In this document: piece by piece, positions 14,910-23,492 of the stretch
How positions within the stretch are numbered: the first letter of the stretch is position 1
How the letters are laid out: the number at the start of each line of letters is the position of its first letter
Origin: Puniceicoccales bacterium
GTDB lineage: Bacteria > Verrucomicrobiota > Verrucomicrobiia > Opitutales > JAIRLM01
Direction of reading: 5' to 3'
Length of the DNA: 26,681 bases
Assembly: GCA_031258995.1 (NCBI GenBank)
Contig: JAIRMB010000043.1
Span: 1-26,681 of the forward strand
The notes under the pieces: model-generated
Databases searched by the model: none
What the model was told of the DNA's origin: nothing
What the model saw: only the letters and a program-made list of their open reading frames with translations
Translations under genes and position numbers: made by a program

Positions 14910-16517
14910 ATGGCGCGAAATCCTGACGAGAAAAACTCTCTAGGACGCGATGCGCCTCTTCTAGTGCCGGCGATCGGCCTTCTGTTGGGAATCTTACTTT
15001 GCGGTCCATGCCCAATTACGACCATCTGCGTTTTGGCTGTGGCATGCATTTATCAGTGGAAAATGCGGAACTGGCTGGTCCTTTCCCTTTTACTACTCTT
15101 CGCCGCCCTTGGCTGCTATCGGGCCACTCAGGCCGCAGAGGTGCCGCTTCCCGCCGGACTACGCAGAAGCGAACAGACCGCGGTCATTCGAATTATTCGT
15201 TGTACCGTAAGAAATTATGCCATTGGCCGGCGCATTTTCGGATTTGCACGCCTAGAAAAGATAGACGGCTATGACGGTCGACTAGGACAGCAAATTTACT
15301 ACAATTTGGCATTAGAAAAGGAGTTACCCGTTCCACGGCGCGGTCAGCCGTTGAAAGTCCGGGCCGTAATTCACAGTACGGTCGGCAGCAAAGTACCCTT
15401 CGAGCGCTATCTGGCCGAAACGGCCATACAAAATCGCATCGATCGGGGAAGTGTGATCGCGGTAGGGCGTGGATCTTTTCTCTCCGAAGTTCTTGCAAAG
15501 GTCTTGGCCCGCAGTTTGGCGGCCCTGGCCAGCGGTATGGATCGGGAGGAGCGGCCCAGCCACATCTATGGCGCCATGCTGCTGGGCGATCGCAGTCAAC
15601 TAACACCACAGGAAAAGGATACCTACTCACGCACCGGTATCGCCCACATTTTTGCTATCAGCGGACTGCACATCGGAGTGATCGCCGCCTTCCTCGGCAC
15701 CCTTACGCGGGGACTGCCACTGCCCCGCTGGCCCCTACTGCTCTTTCGCCTGTTCCTCCTCGGCGGCTTTGTGGCCATGACCGGCGCCAGCCCATCTGCC
15801 CTCCGCGCCTTCATTATGGTGACTTCCCTTTGGACGGCCCCTCTCTTTTTTCGCCGTGCGAGCGGGCTAGCCTCCCTAGCGGCCGCAGCGCTTTTCAATC
15901 TATTTTTCGATCCGATGGCCCTCTATTCCACCGGGTTCCAATTCTCCTACGCCGTCGTCTTCGCCCTATTTTGTTTTGGCGTTCCGCTGGGGAGTTGCCT
16001 ACGGAGAATTCTCCTCCCACCTCCGCCACTTTTCGAAGAGCGCAGGACCAACGCCCAACTTTTCCGTCGGTCCGCCGTGCGACTCGGCGAAGCGATTGCC
16101 TTTTCCATTTCCGCTACAATTCCGCTCATTCCGTTGTCGATTTACCATTTTCAAACATTTTCTTTCGGCGGAATTCTGCTCAACGTTTTGATAATCCCCC
16201 TAGCGAATGTGGCCATCGTCTGCGGCTTTGGGTCCATCTGCTGTGGCTTGCTGCATCTGACGGCCGGCTGCCAAATTTTGAACTTTTTCGCCTATCCATT
16301 TTTGTGGAGCATTGAAACCTCGGCTGGCGCCGTAGGGTCTCTTCCTTGGGTTCAATCCGGTCTCCTTTCTGTCGCCCCGCAGATTCTTATTCCTTGGTGT
16401 GCAGCGCTTTTCTGGACTATTGGCCGCTGTAGGGAGCAGAGTCGATCGTTCGGCTGGAAAAATTTTCTCCCTTTCGCCGTCGCGCTGGCCCCGCTACCCT
16501 TCCTGCCCGCCGCCTAG
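14910..16517 (+). CDS. comEC: ComEC/Rec2-family DNA uptake channel, no metallo-hydrolase domain
   Basis: The 535-aa polytopic membrane protein carries the competence-domain hallmark HIFAISGLHIGVIAAFLG (about residues 249-266), preceded by LLGDRSQLTPQEKDTYSRTG. It has about ten hydrophobic segments, including two N-terminal ones before a DUF4131-like soluble region (about 75-200). ComEC forms the inner-membrane channel for single-stranded DNA in natural transformation. The C-terminal metallo-beta-lactamase domain of longer ComEC proteins is absent; such short forms are common in Gram-negative bacteria. ATG 14910 has AGGA 7 nt upstream, and TTGCCC lies 35 nt upstream. The stop codon is only one nucleotide from the stop of sctC on the other strand. 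Confidence 0.88.
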   Translation: MARNPDEKNSLGRDAPLLVPAIGLLLGILLCGPCPITTICVLAVACIYQWKMRNWLVLSLLLLFAALGCYRATQAAEVPLPAGLRRSEQTAVIRIIRCTVRNYAIGRRIFGFARLEKIDGYDGRLGQQIYYNLALEKELPVPRRGQPLKVRAVIHSTVGSKVPFERYLAETAIQNRIDRGSVIAVGRGSFLSEVLAKVLARSLAALASGMDREERPSHIYGAMLLGDRSQLTPQEKDTYSRTGIAHIFAISGLHIGVIAAFLGTLTRGLPLPRWPLLLFRLFLLGGFVAMTGASPSALRAFIMVTSLWTAPLFFRRASGLASLAAAALFNLFFDPMALYSTGFQFSYAVVFALFCFGVPLGSCLRRILLPPPPLFEERRTNAQLFRRSAVRLGEAIAFSISATIPLIPLSIYHFQTFSFGGILLNVLIIPLANVAIVCGFGSICCGLLHLTAGCQILNFFAYPFLWSIETSAGAVGSLPWVQSGLLSVAPQILIPWCAALFWTIGRCREQSRSFGWKNFLPFAVALAPLPFLPAA

Positions 16518-16518
16518 C

Positions 16519-18378
16519 CTAGGGACGGTGAATGTGGCGGTGAATGCGGGTAGGTGGCCGATCCTCTACGCGAAAATCTTCCATAGTCATTAGCGGCTGG
16601 CCGGTCAGCTGCGTCTTTTGAAAAAATTGCGCGTAGGGGTCTCCATCTTCCGCGGTGAGCTCGATGATGCGGGGAGAAATGATAAAGAGCCGCTCAATCG
16701 TCATAGTATCTTTGCTGCTTAGGGAAAACAACCTTCCAATGAGGGGAATGTCCTGGAGCAGTGGGACGCCCCGCTTCGTGTCGTTGTGCCGTTCCTGATA
16801 GTAGCCGCCCACCACGAGACTCTGCCCTTCCAGTAAAATTGTTTGTGTATTAATTTGGCTAGAGCTGACCGTTGGCATGGCTCCGGCAACGTCCATGGAG
16901 CCGTCCTCAATGCTAACGAAGAGCTTGATCTGCCGCTCCGTTTTTCCGTCTTCCTTTTCCACCTCAATAATGTGAGGAATAACCCGCAGGGCGACGGAGG
17001 CGGATACGGTGAAGAGCTCCGCCGAATAGGCGCCGGCAACGCTCACGTAGGTCTGATCGCTGCGGGAAATAACCGCCGCCAAATTGTCGAGTGTCAGGAC
17101 AGAGGGCCGAGATAGGGTTTTCGCCGCGTGCAGTCCTTCCAGCGCCTTCAGCCGTGTGGCGATGTCATAGCCGGAAAGAACGTTGTTTAGCTTCGCGAAA
17201 AAATTTGTTTTTTTACTGTTAACGTCCGAGTCGCCTGCGGTCGGCCGCCAGGTCAGCTCCTGTCCGCCGTTGAGGAATTGGACTACATCCAGGCCGATTT
17301 CTCGGCTGTGCCCCACATCCACGTCCACGATTGCCACCTGAATTTCCACCGCCTTCGTGGGCACATCGAAGCGTTCGATGAGAGATTGATAGAAAGGCAT
17401 CAATTCCCGATGGTCCCGTACAATGACGGCGTTGAGTCGCGCGTCATAGGTGATGGAAGTGATTTGCGACTGCCGCAAAGGATTGCCCGTTCCTCCGGCG
17501 GCCGTTCCGCTTTCCGATGACCTGGTCGGCTGTTTGCTTTCTTTGGGTGCGGCGGCCGTTTTCCTCTCGGCCGGCTCCCGGCCCTTACCGCTCTCCCCAT
17601 TCGCCGACCGGCTTCCCTGCTCCTGGCTCGCCTGCTGTTCCTTGCGCTGAATCATGCCTTCCACCGGTTGGCCATTGGCCACTCCGGCTAGCGACACAGC
17701 TTCTTGAGAGGTTTGGGGAATGCTATTGATGCCGGATAGAATGCGCTGTAGAAGGGTGGCGATGCCCTCGATGGTAACTCCCTCGCCCGTACCTACGCTT
17801 AGCGATACGTCGTAGGCAAAGGCGTATTTGAGGGGAAATATTTGTACGACAGTCTCGTCGACAAAGTTCTGAATCGTATTGACCTGGATGCTATCTAACA
17901 GCCCCTGCACCACCTCCAAAAAGCGGGGGGGGCCGCTTAGTATCATCATCTTACTGGGCAACATGTAGCGCAATGAACAGCTGGAGCTAGCGAAATCCAT
18001 TTCTCCCACGATGGCTTTGAGCGCATTCCCTTCCTGCGGGCCCATGGGGATGACCTGCGTGGAAATAGATGAGCCCGGATAGACGTAGAGGATGCTGCCG
18101 TCGTAAAACCAGCACAAATTGTACGCTTTGGATAAATTATCCCAGAAATCTCCCGGCGGGATGGCTTCAAAAATGCCATTCACCGTACCCGACAATTCGG
18201 GGTCAATGACCACATCAATGCCCTGTATGGCCGTGAAATCGCGGATCAAATCCTCGAGTTGCTGACTTTGGGCAAAGTGGTAATAGGAAGAGTCGGTCCA
18301 TGGAATTTCACCGGCGTGAAGAGGCCCCAAAAAGGCAGCTACGGCGAAAAAAGTAGCAGCAAAAGGTCGGCGGTTCAT
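16519..18378 (-). CDS. sctC: Type III secretion outer-membrane secretin
   Basis: The 619-aa protein has a signal peptide (1-22), then the T3S-type N0 domain: IPWTDSSYYHFAQSQQLEDL (25-44), an IDP-x-LSGTVNG stretch (58-67), and NLCWFYDGSILYVYPG (87-102). Next come secretin ring domains with an S/K/Q/E-rich linker (about 245-300), and the beta-domain with the secretin signature VPLLQDIPLIGRLF (538-551) after GQSLVVGGYY. The W..Y..A...L..L..DF arrangement in N0 favours T3S SctC (YscC/CdsC-like) over type II GspD or type IV PilQ. SctC forms the outer-membrane ring of the injectisome. The ATG follows the stop of the chaperone-like gene by 2 nt (TAGCCATG), so the two are translated together. Other injectisome genes must lie outside this window. 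Confidence 0.88.
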   Translation of the reverse strand: MNRRPFAATFFAVAAFLGPLHAGEIPWTDSSYYHFAQSQQLEDLIRDFTAIQGIDVVIDPELSGTVNGIFEAIPPGDFWDNLSKAYNLCWFYDGSILYVYPGSSISTQVIPMGPQEGNALKAIVGEMDFASSSCSLRYMLPSKMMILSGPPRFLEVVQGLLDSIQVNTIQNFVDETVVQIFPLKYAFAYDVSLSVGTGEGVTIEGIATLLQRILSGINSIPQTSQEAVSLAGVANGQPVEGMIQRKEQQASQEQGSRSANGESGKGREPAERKTAAAPKESKQPTRSSESGTAAGGTGNPLRQSQITSITYDARLNAVIVRDHRELMPFYQSLIERFDVPTKAVEIQVAIVDVDVGHSREIGLDVVQFLNGGQELTWRPTAGDSDVNSKKTNFFAKLNNVLSGYDIATRLKALEGLHAAKTLSRPSVLTLDNLAAVISRSDQTYVSVAGAYSAELFTVSASVALRVIPHIIEVEKEDGKTERQIKLFVSIEDGSMDVAGAMPTVSSSQINTQTILLEGQSLVVGGYYQERHNDTKRGVPLLQDIPLIGRLFSLSSKDTMTIERLFIISPRIIELTAEDGDPYAQFFQKTQLTGQPLMTMEDFRVEDRPPTRIHRHIHRP

Positions 18379-18380
18379 GG

Positions 18381-18845
18381 CTATGTTGCGGGATATGGGT
18401 TGGATGGTAGGCCAGACGAAAATAGCAGCTGCTGAAGCAATGAGCCCATTCGCTGGACGTCGGATAGCAAACTGCCGACCTGTTCCGAAATTTTTTGTTC
18501 TTCCCAGTCGGAAGAGGGCAGTACCTGCGACAGCACGAGTTCGTCCAGCTCCTTAAGGTAGGTCACTATGGCCGCCCTTTGGATGGCCCGTACGAAATTT
18601 TCCTTCAGCAGGCCCATCAGTCGCTCCGGACTCCGGATCTGGCCGGTGACTTTTGAAAAAAGCTGGCATTCTAGGAGTACGGCCTCCCCCTCTCGAAGAA
18701 AAATCCGCAAAACACGGCCGTCGGCCGTGCGGATGGCGTAGGCCCCTTCTCCGTCCGGATCCAGGTGAAAAATGCCAAATTCCAGCGCGACCAGCTGCAC
18801 AACGTCCTTACCCTTCACCGGTGCGTAGGCTAGAGAGATAGACAA
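18381..18845 (-). CDS. CesT-like type III secretion chaperone candidate
   Basis: A 154-aa acidic protein of the size and layout of class I T3S chaperones: helix 1 (DVVQLVALEFGI), strand region (FHLDPDGEGAYAI, VLRIFLREGEAVLLECQL), helix 2 (ERLMGLLKENFV), and long C-terminal helices (LSDVQRMGSLLQQLLF). Such chaperones dimerise and keep secreted proteins competent for export. The assignment rests on fold pattern and on its position 2 nt before sctC, not on a catalytic motif. The printed start is TTG 18845; GTG 18818 is an attractive alternative, as it begins right at the first helix and has TTGCCG 37 nt upstream. The gene lies 20 nt downstream of atpG in the same direction. Confidence 0.65.
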   Translation of the reverse strand: MSISLAYAPVKGKDVVQLVALEFGIFHLDPDGEGAYAIRTADGRVLRIFLREGEAVLLECQLFSKVTGQIRSPERLMGLLKENFVRAIQRAAIVTYLKELDELVLSQVLPSSDWEEQKISEQVGSLLSDVQRMGSLLQQLLFSSGLPSNPYPAT

Positions 18846-18865
18846 GGTCCGGCAAGATTATTCTA

Positions 18866-19753
18866 CTAATCCGCAGCCCTCGATGCCGTTATTTCTAAAA
18901 TTTCTTCCGTGATGGCCGCCTGCCGAGCCTTATTATAGGCGAGAGTTAATTCCTTGGCGAGTGCGTCCGCGTTGTCCGTTGCCCCCTTCATAGCCACCGT
19001 ACGACTACTTTGTTCCGCTGCCTTTGATTCCAGCAAAATATGATACACTTCCCGTTGGAAAAAACTTTCCAGCAGCGCTTCTAAAATTCGCTCAAGGGAA
19101 GGTTCCACGCAAAGCTCGCGGCTATCCTCGGGCAGCCGTTCGCCACCGTTGGGCAGAAGTTCCCAGCGACGGCGCAAATCCTTTGCCGACCACTCCATGG
19201 GCAGTAGCCGTACCAGGACCGGCTCTTGATGCAAAGTATTAACAAAAAGCGGATAGGCGAATTCTACGCTGTCGATCTGGCGGGACAAGTAGGCATCACG
19301 CAGAAAATTGGCCAAGGCACGGGCTTGGCGGTAGGGCACGCCATCATTGATGGAAAATTCTCCCAGCAGGGGCAAACGGAACGGGCAAAGCAGTTGCGTG
19401 CCTTTCCTGCCGACCGTCACATATTTCCCGTCTTCTATGCCGCTTTCCCGAATCAGCCGCAGTGTGTTTTGGTTCAAAGAACCGCAGAGTCCCCTGTCGG
19501 TGGCGACGAAGACGATACCTCGACAGCGTATTTCTCGTTGGCCCAGCAAAGGTGGTTTGCACTGGGAGTCCAACCCTAGCTGAACCAGGCGGTCGGTGAG
19601 CTCCTCCAGTCGGAGGGCGTGGCGCCGTCCCGCCGCCGCCGCCTGCTGAGCCCTGCGCATTTTCGACCCGGCTACCAATTGCATTGCGCGGGTAATTTTT
19701 GCCGTTCCCTGGACCGCCCGCAGGCGCCTGCCAATGTCCCGCATGCCCTCCAT
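18866..19753 (-). CDS. atpG: ATP synthase F1 gamma subunit
   Basis: A 295-aa gamma subunit, the rotor shaft of F1. The N-terminal helix motif MRDIGRRLRAVQGTAKITRAMQLVAGSKMRRAQ is diagnostic, DRGLCGSLN (about 85-93) is the conserved Rossmann-fold segment, and the C-terminal helix AMKGATDNADALAKELTLAYNKARQAAITEEILEI is the usual gamma signature. The start ATG 19753 has a strong SD, GGAGGTGAT (19757-19765), so it is clearly translated from the atpA message. Downstream there is a T3S chaperone-like gene rather than atpD and atpC, so the ATP synthase operon is split. Confidence 0.96.
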   Translation of the reverse strand: MEGMRDIGRRLRAVQGTAKITRAMQLVAGSKMRRAQQAAAAGRRHALRLEELTDRLVQLGLDSQCKPPLLGQREIRCRGIVFVATDRGLCGSLNQNTLRLIRESGIEDGKYVTVGRKGTQLLCPFRLPLLGEFSINDGVPYRQARALANFLRDAYLSRQIDSVEFAYPLFVNTLHQEPVLVRLLPMEWSAKDLRRRWELLPNGGERLPEDSRELCVEPSLERILEALLESFFQREVYHILLESKAAEQSSRTVAMKGATDNADALAKELTLAYNKARQAAITEEILEITASRAAD

Positions 19754-19768
19754 CGGATCACCTCCCGT

Positions 19769-21346
19769 CTATGCGGCCGATGGGAGCGGAGCACCTCCTC
19801 GACCGGCCGCATAGGTCTTTTTCCAGAGCGCGATGGCTTCCTCCATTTGCCGCTCCAGCGCTCCATCCAGCTCTCCTTTCGCTGCGATTTTTCCCAGTAG
19901 GGTGGACCGATTCGTTTCCAGCCAGCTTTCCAACTGTTTTACGCTGTCATAGATTTGCTCCACGGCGATTCCGTCCAAATGCCCACCTTTTACGGTCCAA
20001 AGGAGAAAAATTTGCACTTCCGCCCGCTTGGGTTCTAGCTGCGGCTGCTTAAAGAGTTCCACAATGCGAGCGCCCCGATCCAGCAGCTGTCGGGTTTGAG
20101 CATCCAAATCAGAGCCGAACTGGGCGAAGGCCTGCATTTCGTAGTACTGGCTGAGAGCTAGCTTGATCTGACCGGCCACCTGCCGGAAAGCCTTGGTCTG
20201 CGCAGCGGAACCGACCCGAGAGACGGAAATGCCGGTCGCAATGGCGGGCCTAATTCCTCGGTTAAAAAGTTCCGATTCTAAATAAATCTGCCCGTCCGTG
20301 ATGGAAATAATGTTGGTAGGGATGTAGGCGGCGATGTCGCCGGCCTGGGTTTCCACAATGGGCAGCGCCGTTAGCGACCCGCCGCCGAGTTCGCTGTTCA
20401 GTTTAGCGGAGCGCTCCAGCAGGCGAGAGTGCAGGTAAAAGATATCGCCCGGAAAGGCCTGCCGGCCCGCCGGCCGCTTCAAGACCAATGAAATTTGCCG
20501 GTAGGCTACCGCGTGACGGGTCAGATCATCATAGATGATCAGGGCATCCATGCCATTGTCCATAAACCATTCGCCCATGGCCGTGGCCGCATAAGGTGCG
20601 ACGTACTGGCTCGCCACGTTGTCCGATGCGCCCTCCGCTACCACGACGGCGTACTCCATGGCTCCCCGTGATTCCAACAGCTGCAGCGTACGGGCTAGAT
20701 CCGAACGCTTTTGGCCAATAGAGACGTAGATGGAGTAGACCGGTCGAAAACTTTTATCTCCGGAGGCCAGCCCGCGTCGATTGATTTGGGCCTGGCTCAG
20801 GATGGTGTCCAATGCGATGGCGGTCTTGCCGGTGGCGCGGTCGCCGATGATGAGCTCCCGCTGGCCGCGGCCGATGGGGACCATGGAGTCGATGGCCAGA
20901 ATCCCGGTCTGGATCGGTTCCGAGACGGACTGACGCGCGATAACGCCGTGGGCTACCTTCTCGATTGGGTAGCGGCCGACGCTTTTCAATTTGCCACGCC
21001 CATCGATGGGTTCTCCCATGGCATTGAGCGCCCGGCCCAAAAGTCCCATGCCCACCGGCACGGAAAGGAGTTCGCCGGTCGTTTTTACTTCATCTCCTAC
21101 AGAAATTTGCGCTCCATCGGAGAGCACCACGGCGCCCACGCTGTCCTCTTCCAAATTCAGCGCCAATCCCCGCGAACCGTCTCCAAAGAGTACCACTTCG
21201 TTGAGTCGTACCTGAGAGAGCCCACCGATGCGGGCCACACCATCTGCTACGGCCAGCACGCGGCCCACATTTTCTTCCATGACCCGCGGCCGCAGTGCGG
21301 CGATCTCCTCCCGAATTTGCCGTAAAAGTTCTTCGCCCTGCCCCAT
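19769..21346 (-). CDS. atpA: ATP synthase F1 alpha subunit
   Basis: A 525-aa F1 alpha subunit, the non-catalytic nucleotide-binding subunit of the hexamer. It has the beta-barrel N-terminus (VGRVLAVADGVARIGGL), the P-loop GDRATGKT (168-175; the common form has Q where this has A), YVSIGQKRSDLA, IIYDDLTRHAVAYR and SRVGSAAQTKA. I chose ATG 21346 because F1 alpha proteins normally start about here (GEELLRQIREEIAALR); a TTG at 21385 would add 13 non-conserved residues and is itself part of a TTGACA element. The genes for delta, b, a, c, beta and epsilon are not adjacent: dxs lies upstream and atpG follows after 15 nt. Confidence 0.96.
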   Translation of the reverse strand: MGQGEELLRQIREEIAALRPRVMEENVGRVLAVADGVARIGGLSQVRLNEVVLFGDGSRGLALNLEEDSVGAVVLSDGAQISVGDEVKTTGELLSVPVGMGLLGRALNAMGEPIDGRGKLKSVGRYPIEKVAHGVIARQSVSEPIQTGILAIDSMVPIGRGQRELIIGDRATGKTAIALDTILSQAQINRRGLASGDKSFRPVYSIYVSIGQKRSDLARTLQLLESRGAMEYAVVVAEGASDNVASQYVAPYAATAMGEWFMDNGMDALIIYDDLTRHAVAYRQISLVLKRPAGRQAFPGDIFYLHSRLLERSAKLNSELGGGSLTALPIVETQAGDIAAYIPTNIISITDGQIYLESELFNRGIRPAIATGISVSRVGSAAQTKAFRQVAGQIKLALSQYYEMQAFAQFGSDLDAQTRQLLDRGARIVELFKQPQLEPKRAEVQIFLLWTVKGGHLDGIAVEQIYDSVKQLESWLETNRSTLLGKIAAKGELDGALERQMEEAIALWKKTYAAGRGGAPLPSAA

Positions 21347-21356
21347 CGCCCCCACA

Positions 21357-21385
21357 ACTTTTCCGCCCTTGCTTCGTTCTGTCAA
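21357..21385 (-). promoter_or_regulatory. Possible promoter of atpA: TTGACA-N17-AAAAGT
   Basis: TTGACA (21380-21385) lies 39 nt before ATG 21346. The hexamer 17 nt downstream (AAAAGT) matches TATAAT at only 3 of 6 positions. The transcript would have a leader of only a few nucleotides. It could drive atpA, atpG, the chaperone gene and sctC as one unit. Confidence 0.4.
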
Positions 21386-21493
21386 ATAGAAAGGCGCGGT
21401 ACGCCCACACGATGCGGAGCCATTTTTCCGCCGGCATTTGGCGCGGGGAGAGCCGTCTAAATTCTTTTGAAGGACCTTCCGGGGAAGTCGAAT

Positions 21494-23206
21494 TTACGGA
21501 ATGAGTTTTTTTTGCCGGGCGAAAATTTTTTCCAGGAGCTGTTCCGTGGATTGGCAACAGCGCTCTTCCAAAATTTTTTCCGATTCTGCAAAACCTACCG
21601 GAAAGGGCCAGCCGATGGGGAGAAAATCAGGGCGAAGAGGATAATTTTGCAGTTCATGCAGCAGATGGGATCCGAATCCTCCGGGAATCACGTGATCTTC
21701 CAAGGAAACGAGGAGCCGCCGGCGGGCCGATCGGACGAGCAATTCCCGGTCCAACGGAACGATGAATCGGGCGTCTACCACTTCTGCGCCGACATGCCGC
21801 TCCGCTAGCAGGACGGCAAGCTCTTGGGCCTGCTCCAGCCGCCGCTGGCCCAGGGCCCACAGGGAGACGTCTTTCCCTTCTCGGATTTTTCGGGCACGGC
21901 CAATCTCCATCGGGGTAGGAATGCCAGTCGGCAGCCCGGCCGCTCCCCGCTGGTAGCGGATTAGGAAAGGGCCGCCGACACGAAGGGCCGCCCCAAGTAG
22001 GCCGCAGAAGTCTGCGAGGGATGACGGCTGGGCAAAAATGCAATTTGGGAAGTTGGAAAATAGGGCGATGTCAAAGAGGCCGTGGTGCGTATCTCCGTCA
22101 GAGCAGGAGAGGCCGGCCCGATCCATGCAGAGGATTACGGGCAGATTCTGCAGGCAAACGTCATGGAACCAATTGTCCACGGCCCGCTGGGCAAAGGGAG
22201 AATAGATGGCGCAGATGGGCCGCAGGCCGCCTCTGGCCAGTCCGGCGGCGAAGGTGATCGCGTGGCTCTCCGCCATGGACACGTCGAAGAAGCGGTCCGG
22301 GAAGCGCTCCGCGAAGGGCCGAAGGCCGGTCCCCAGGCCCATGGCGGCGGTAACGGCAACGATGGAGGGATCGGCGGCGGCCAGTCGGCAGAGCTGCTGG
22401 CCTAGCATGTCGCCATAGCTGTGCGTTTTTGCAGATGACAAATCGCAATAGGCAGGAGCAATGCTATGGAAGCGGATCGGGTCCTTTTCGGCTTCCCGGT
22501 GGCCGCGGCCCTTTCGGGTAACCGCGTGAATTAGAACGGGCCGGCCATAGCCCTTTGCCCATTCCAGCGCGGGCAGCAGCTCGTTGAAGTCGTGGCCGTC
22601 CACCTTCCCTCGGTAGGCGAGACCGTAAAAATCCGTGAATACGTTATGCCTTTTCGTGCGGACCAGCCCATTCGCCCAGGAGCCGAGGGAACCATCGATG
22701 GCGTAGCCGTTGTCATTGAGTATGACGATTAGCCGCCCGGTCCGCGAGGCCACCTGCTGGAGAGCCTCTTGAGTTAGACCGCAGGAAAGAGATCCGTCGC
22801 CGAGCAGCGCCATCACATGCGCATCGCCCTTTTTCCGGTCCCGCGCCACGGCAAGACCCAGGGCCGACGAGAGCGCTGTCCCTCCGTGTCCCGCCGAGAA
22901 AATGTCGCAGGGACTTTCCTTAGCATCGCAGTAGCCGGAATAGCCACCTGCTCGACGAATTTTGTCAAAGCGCTCGCCATCCCTTCCCGTGAGCAACTTG
23001 TGTGCGTAGCATTGGTGGGAAACGTCCCAAACCAGCCGATCGCGAAAAAAGTTAAAAACTCGGTGCAATGCAATGGTCAGCTCCACAATCCCCAGATTAG
23101 AGGCAAGGTGGCCACCGTTTCGCTTTACGACGGCAACAATACGCCGTCGTAAATTTTGAGCCAGACTGGGCAATTCACCCGCCGCGCAGCGCCGAACGTC
23201 CCACAC
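21494..23206 (-). CDS. dxs: 1-deoxy-D-xylulose-5-phosphate synthase, short form
   Basis: DXS makes 1-deoxyxylulose 5-phosphate from pyruvate and glyceraldehyde 3-phosphate using thiamine diphosphate, the first step of the MEP isoprenoid pathway. Landmarks are GGHLASNLGIVELTIALH, WDVSHQCYAHKLLTGR, the TPP motif GDGSL...LNDN (136-166), VDGHDF (202-207), the catalytic-glutamate segment AESHAITFAAGL (E313), AIYSPFAQRAVD, DRAG...DGDTHHG and GGFGS. At 570 aa it is about 50-60 residues shorter than the usual 620-640; the missing part is mainly the loop between LNDN and VDGHD. GTG 23206 is preceded by AGGTGG 6 nt upstream. It reads towards atpA, with 147 nt between its stop and the atpA start. Confidence 0.93.
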   Translation of the reverse strand: MWDVRRCAAGELPSLAQNLRRRIVAVVKRNGGHLASNLGIVELTIALHRVFNFFRDRLVWDVSHQCYAHKLLTGRDGERFDKIRRAGGYSGYCDAKESPCDIFSAGHGGTALSSALGLAVARDRKKGDAHVMALLGDGSLSCGLTQEALQQVASRTGRLIVILNDNGYAIDGSLGSWANGLVRTKRHNVFTDFYGLAYRGKVDGHDFNELLPALEWAKGYGRPVLIHAVTRKGRGHREAEKDPIRFHSIAPAYCDLSSAKTHSYGDMLGQQLCRLAAADPSIVAVTAAMGLGTGLRPFAERFPDRFFDVSMAESHAITFAAGLARGGLRPICAIYSPFAQRAVDNWFHDVCLQNLPVILCMDRAGLSCSDGDTHHGLFDIALFSNFPNCIFAQPSSLADFCGLLGAALRVGGPFLIRYQRGAAGLPTGIPTPMEIGRARKIREGKDVSLWALGQRRLEQAQELAVLLAERHVGAEVVDARFIVPLDRELLVRSARRRLLVSLEDHVIPGGFGSHLLHELQNYPLRPDFLPIGWPFPVGFAESEKILEERCCQSTEQLLEKIFARQKKLIP

Positions 23207-23492
23207 CCCGTCCCACCTGGAAATCCTCCTCCTTCTGTCAAGGAACTTTCCCTCCTCGACAGCCTCCCAGGGACAGCTGCCGCCTCCCCCAGCTGTGATC
23301 GACTAAAAAAAGCGGAAATCTGTTCGCGGGCGCTTCGAGGAGGCGACGGTCGCCGCACCACGAGCTCGCGAAAGCATTTGCCCGCCATTTCCAACTTTAT
23401 CCCTCTCACAGAGAATGTTAAGCGGCACACTTTCTGGCGGCCGGCGGCCAAGCGGACACCGCTACGGAAAAAAATGAACGCAAGAGCTCTCC
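23207..23492. other. Stretch upstream of dxs without a recognisable gene
   Basis: No frame here reads like a protein, and the open frames overlapping the dxs start are low-complexity R/S/P-rich. The stretch holds the TTGACA and GGAGGAGG elements near dxs, a tight palindrome GGCGACGGTCGCC at about 23344-23356, and a run of seven A (T on the minus strand) at 23305-23311 that could belong to a weak minus-strand terminator. I see no RNA gene. Confidence 0.4.
23213..23241 (-). promoter_or_regulatory. TTGACA element 35 nt upstream of dxs
   Basis: A perfect TTGACA (23236-23241) lies 35 nt before the GTG start of dxs. The hexamer 17 nt downstream is AGGTGG, which is a poor -10 but a good SD. If transcription began just after it, the SD would be lost, so the two readings conflict. 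Confidence 0.3.

Noticed and set aside
20711..21325. Plus-strand open frame of 204 codons
   Set aside because: Mirror frame of atpA, which is fully conserved on the minus strand.
18866..21346. atpA-atpG as the tail of an N-ATPase operon (which also ends in A-G)
   Set aside because: The upstream neighbour is dxs rather than N-ATPase genes, and both proteins look like ordinary F1 subunits.
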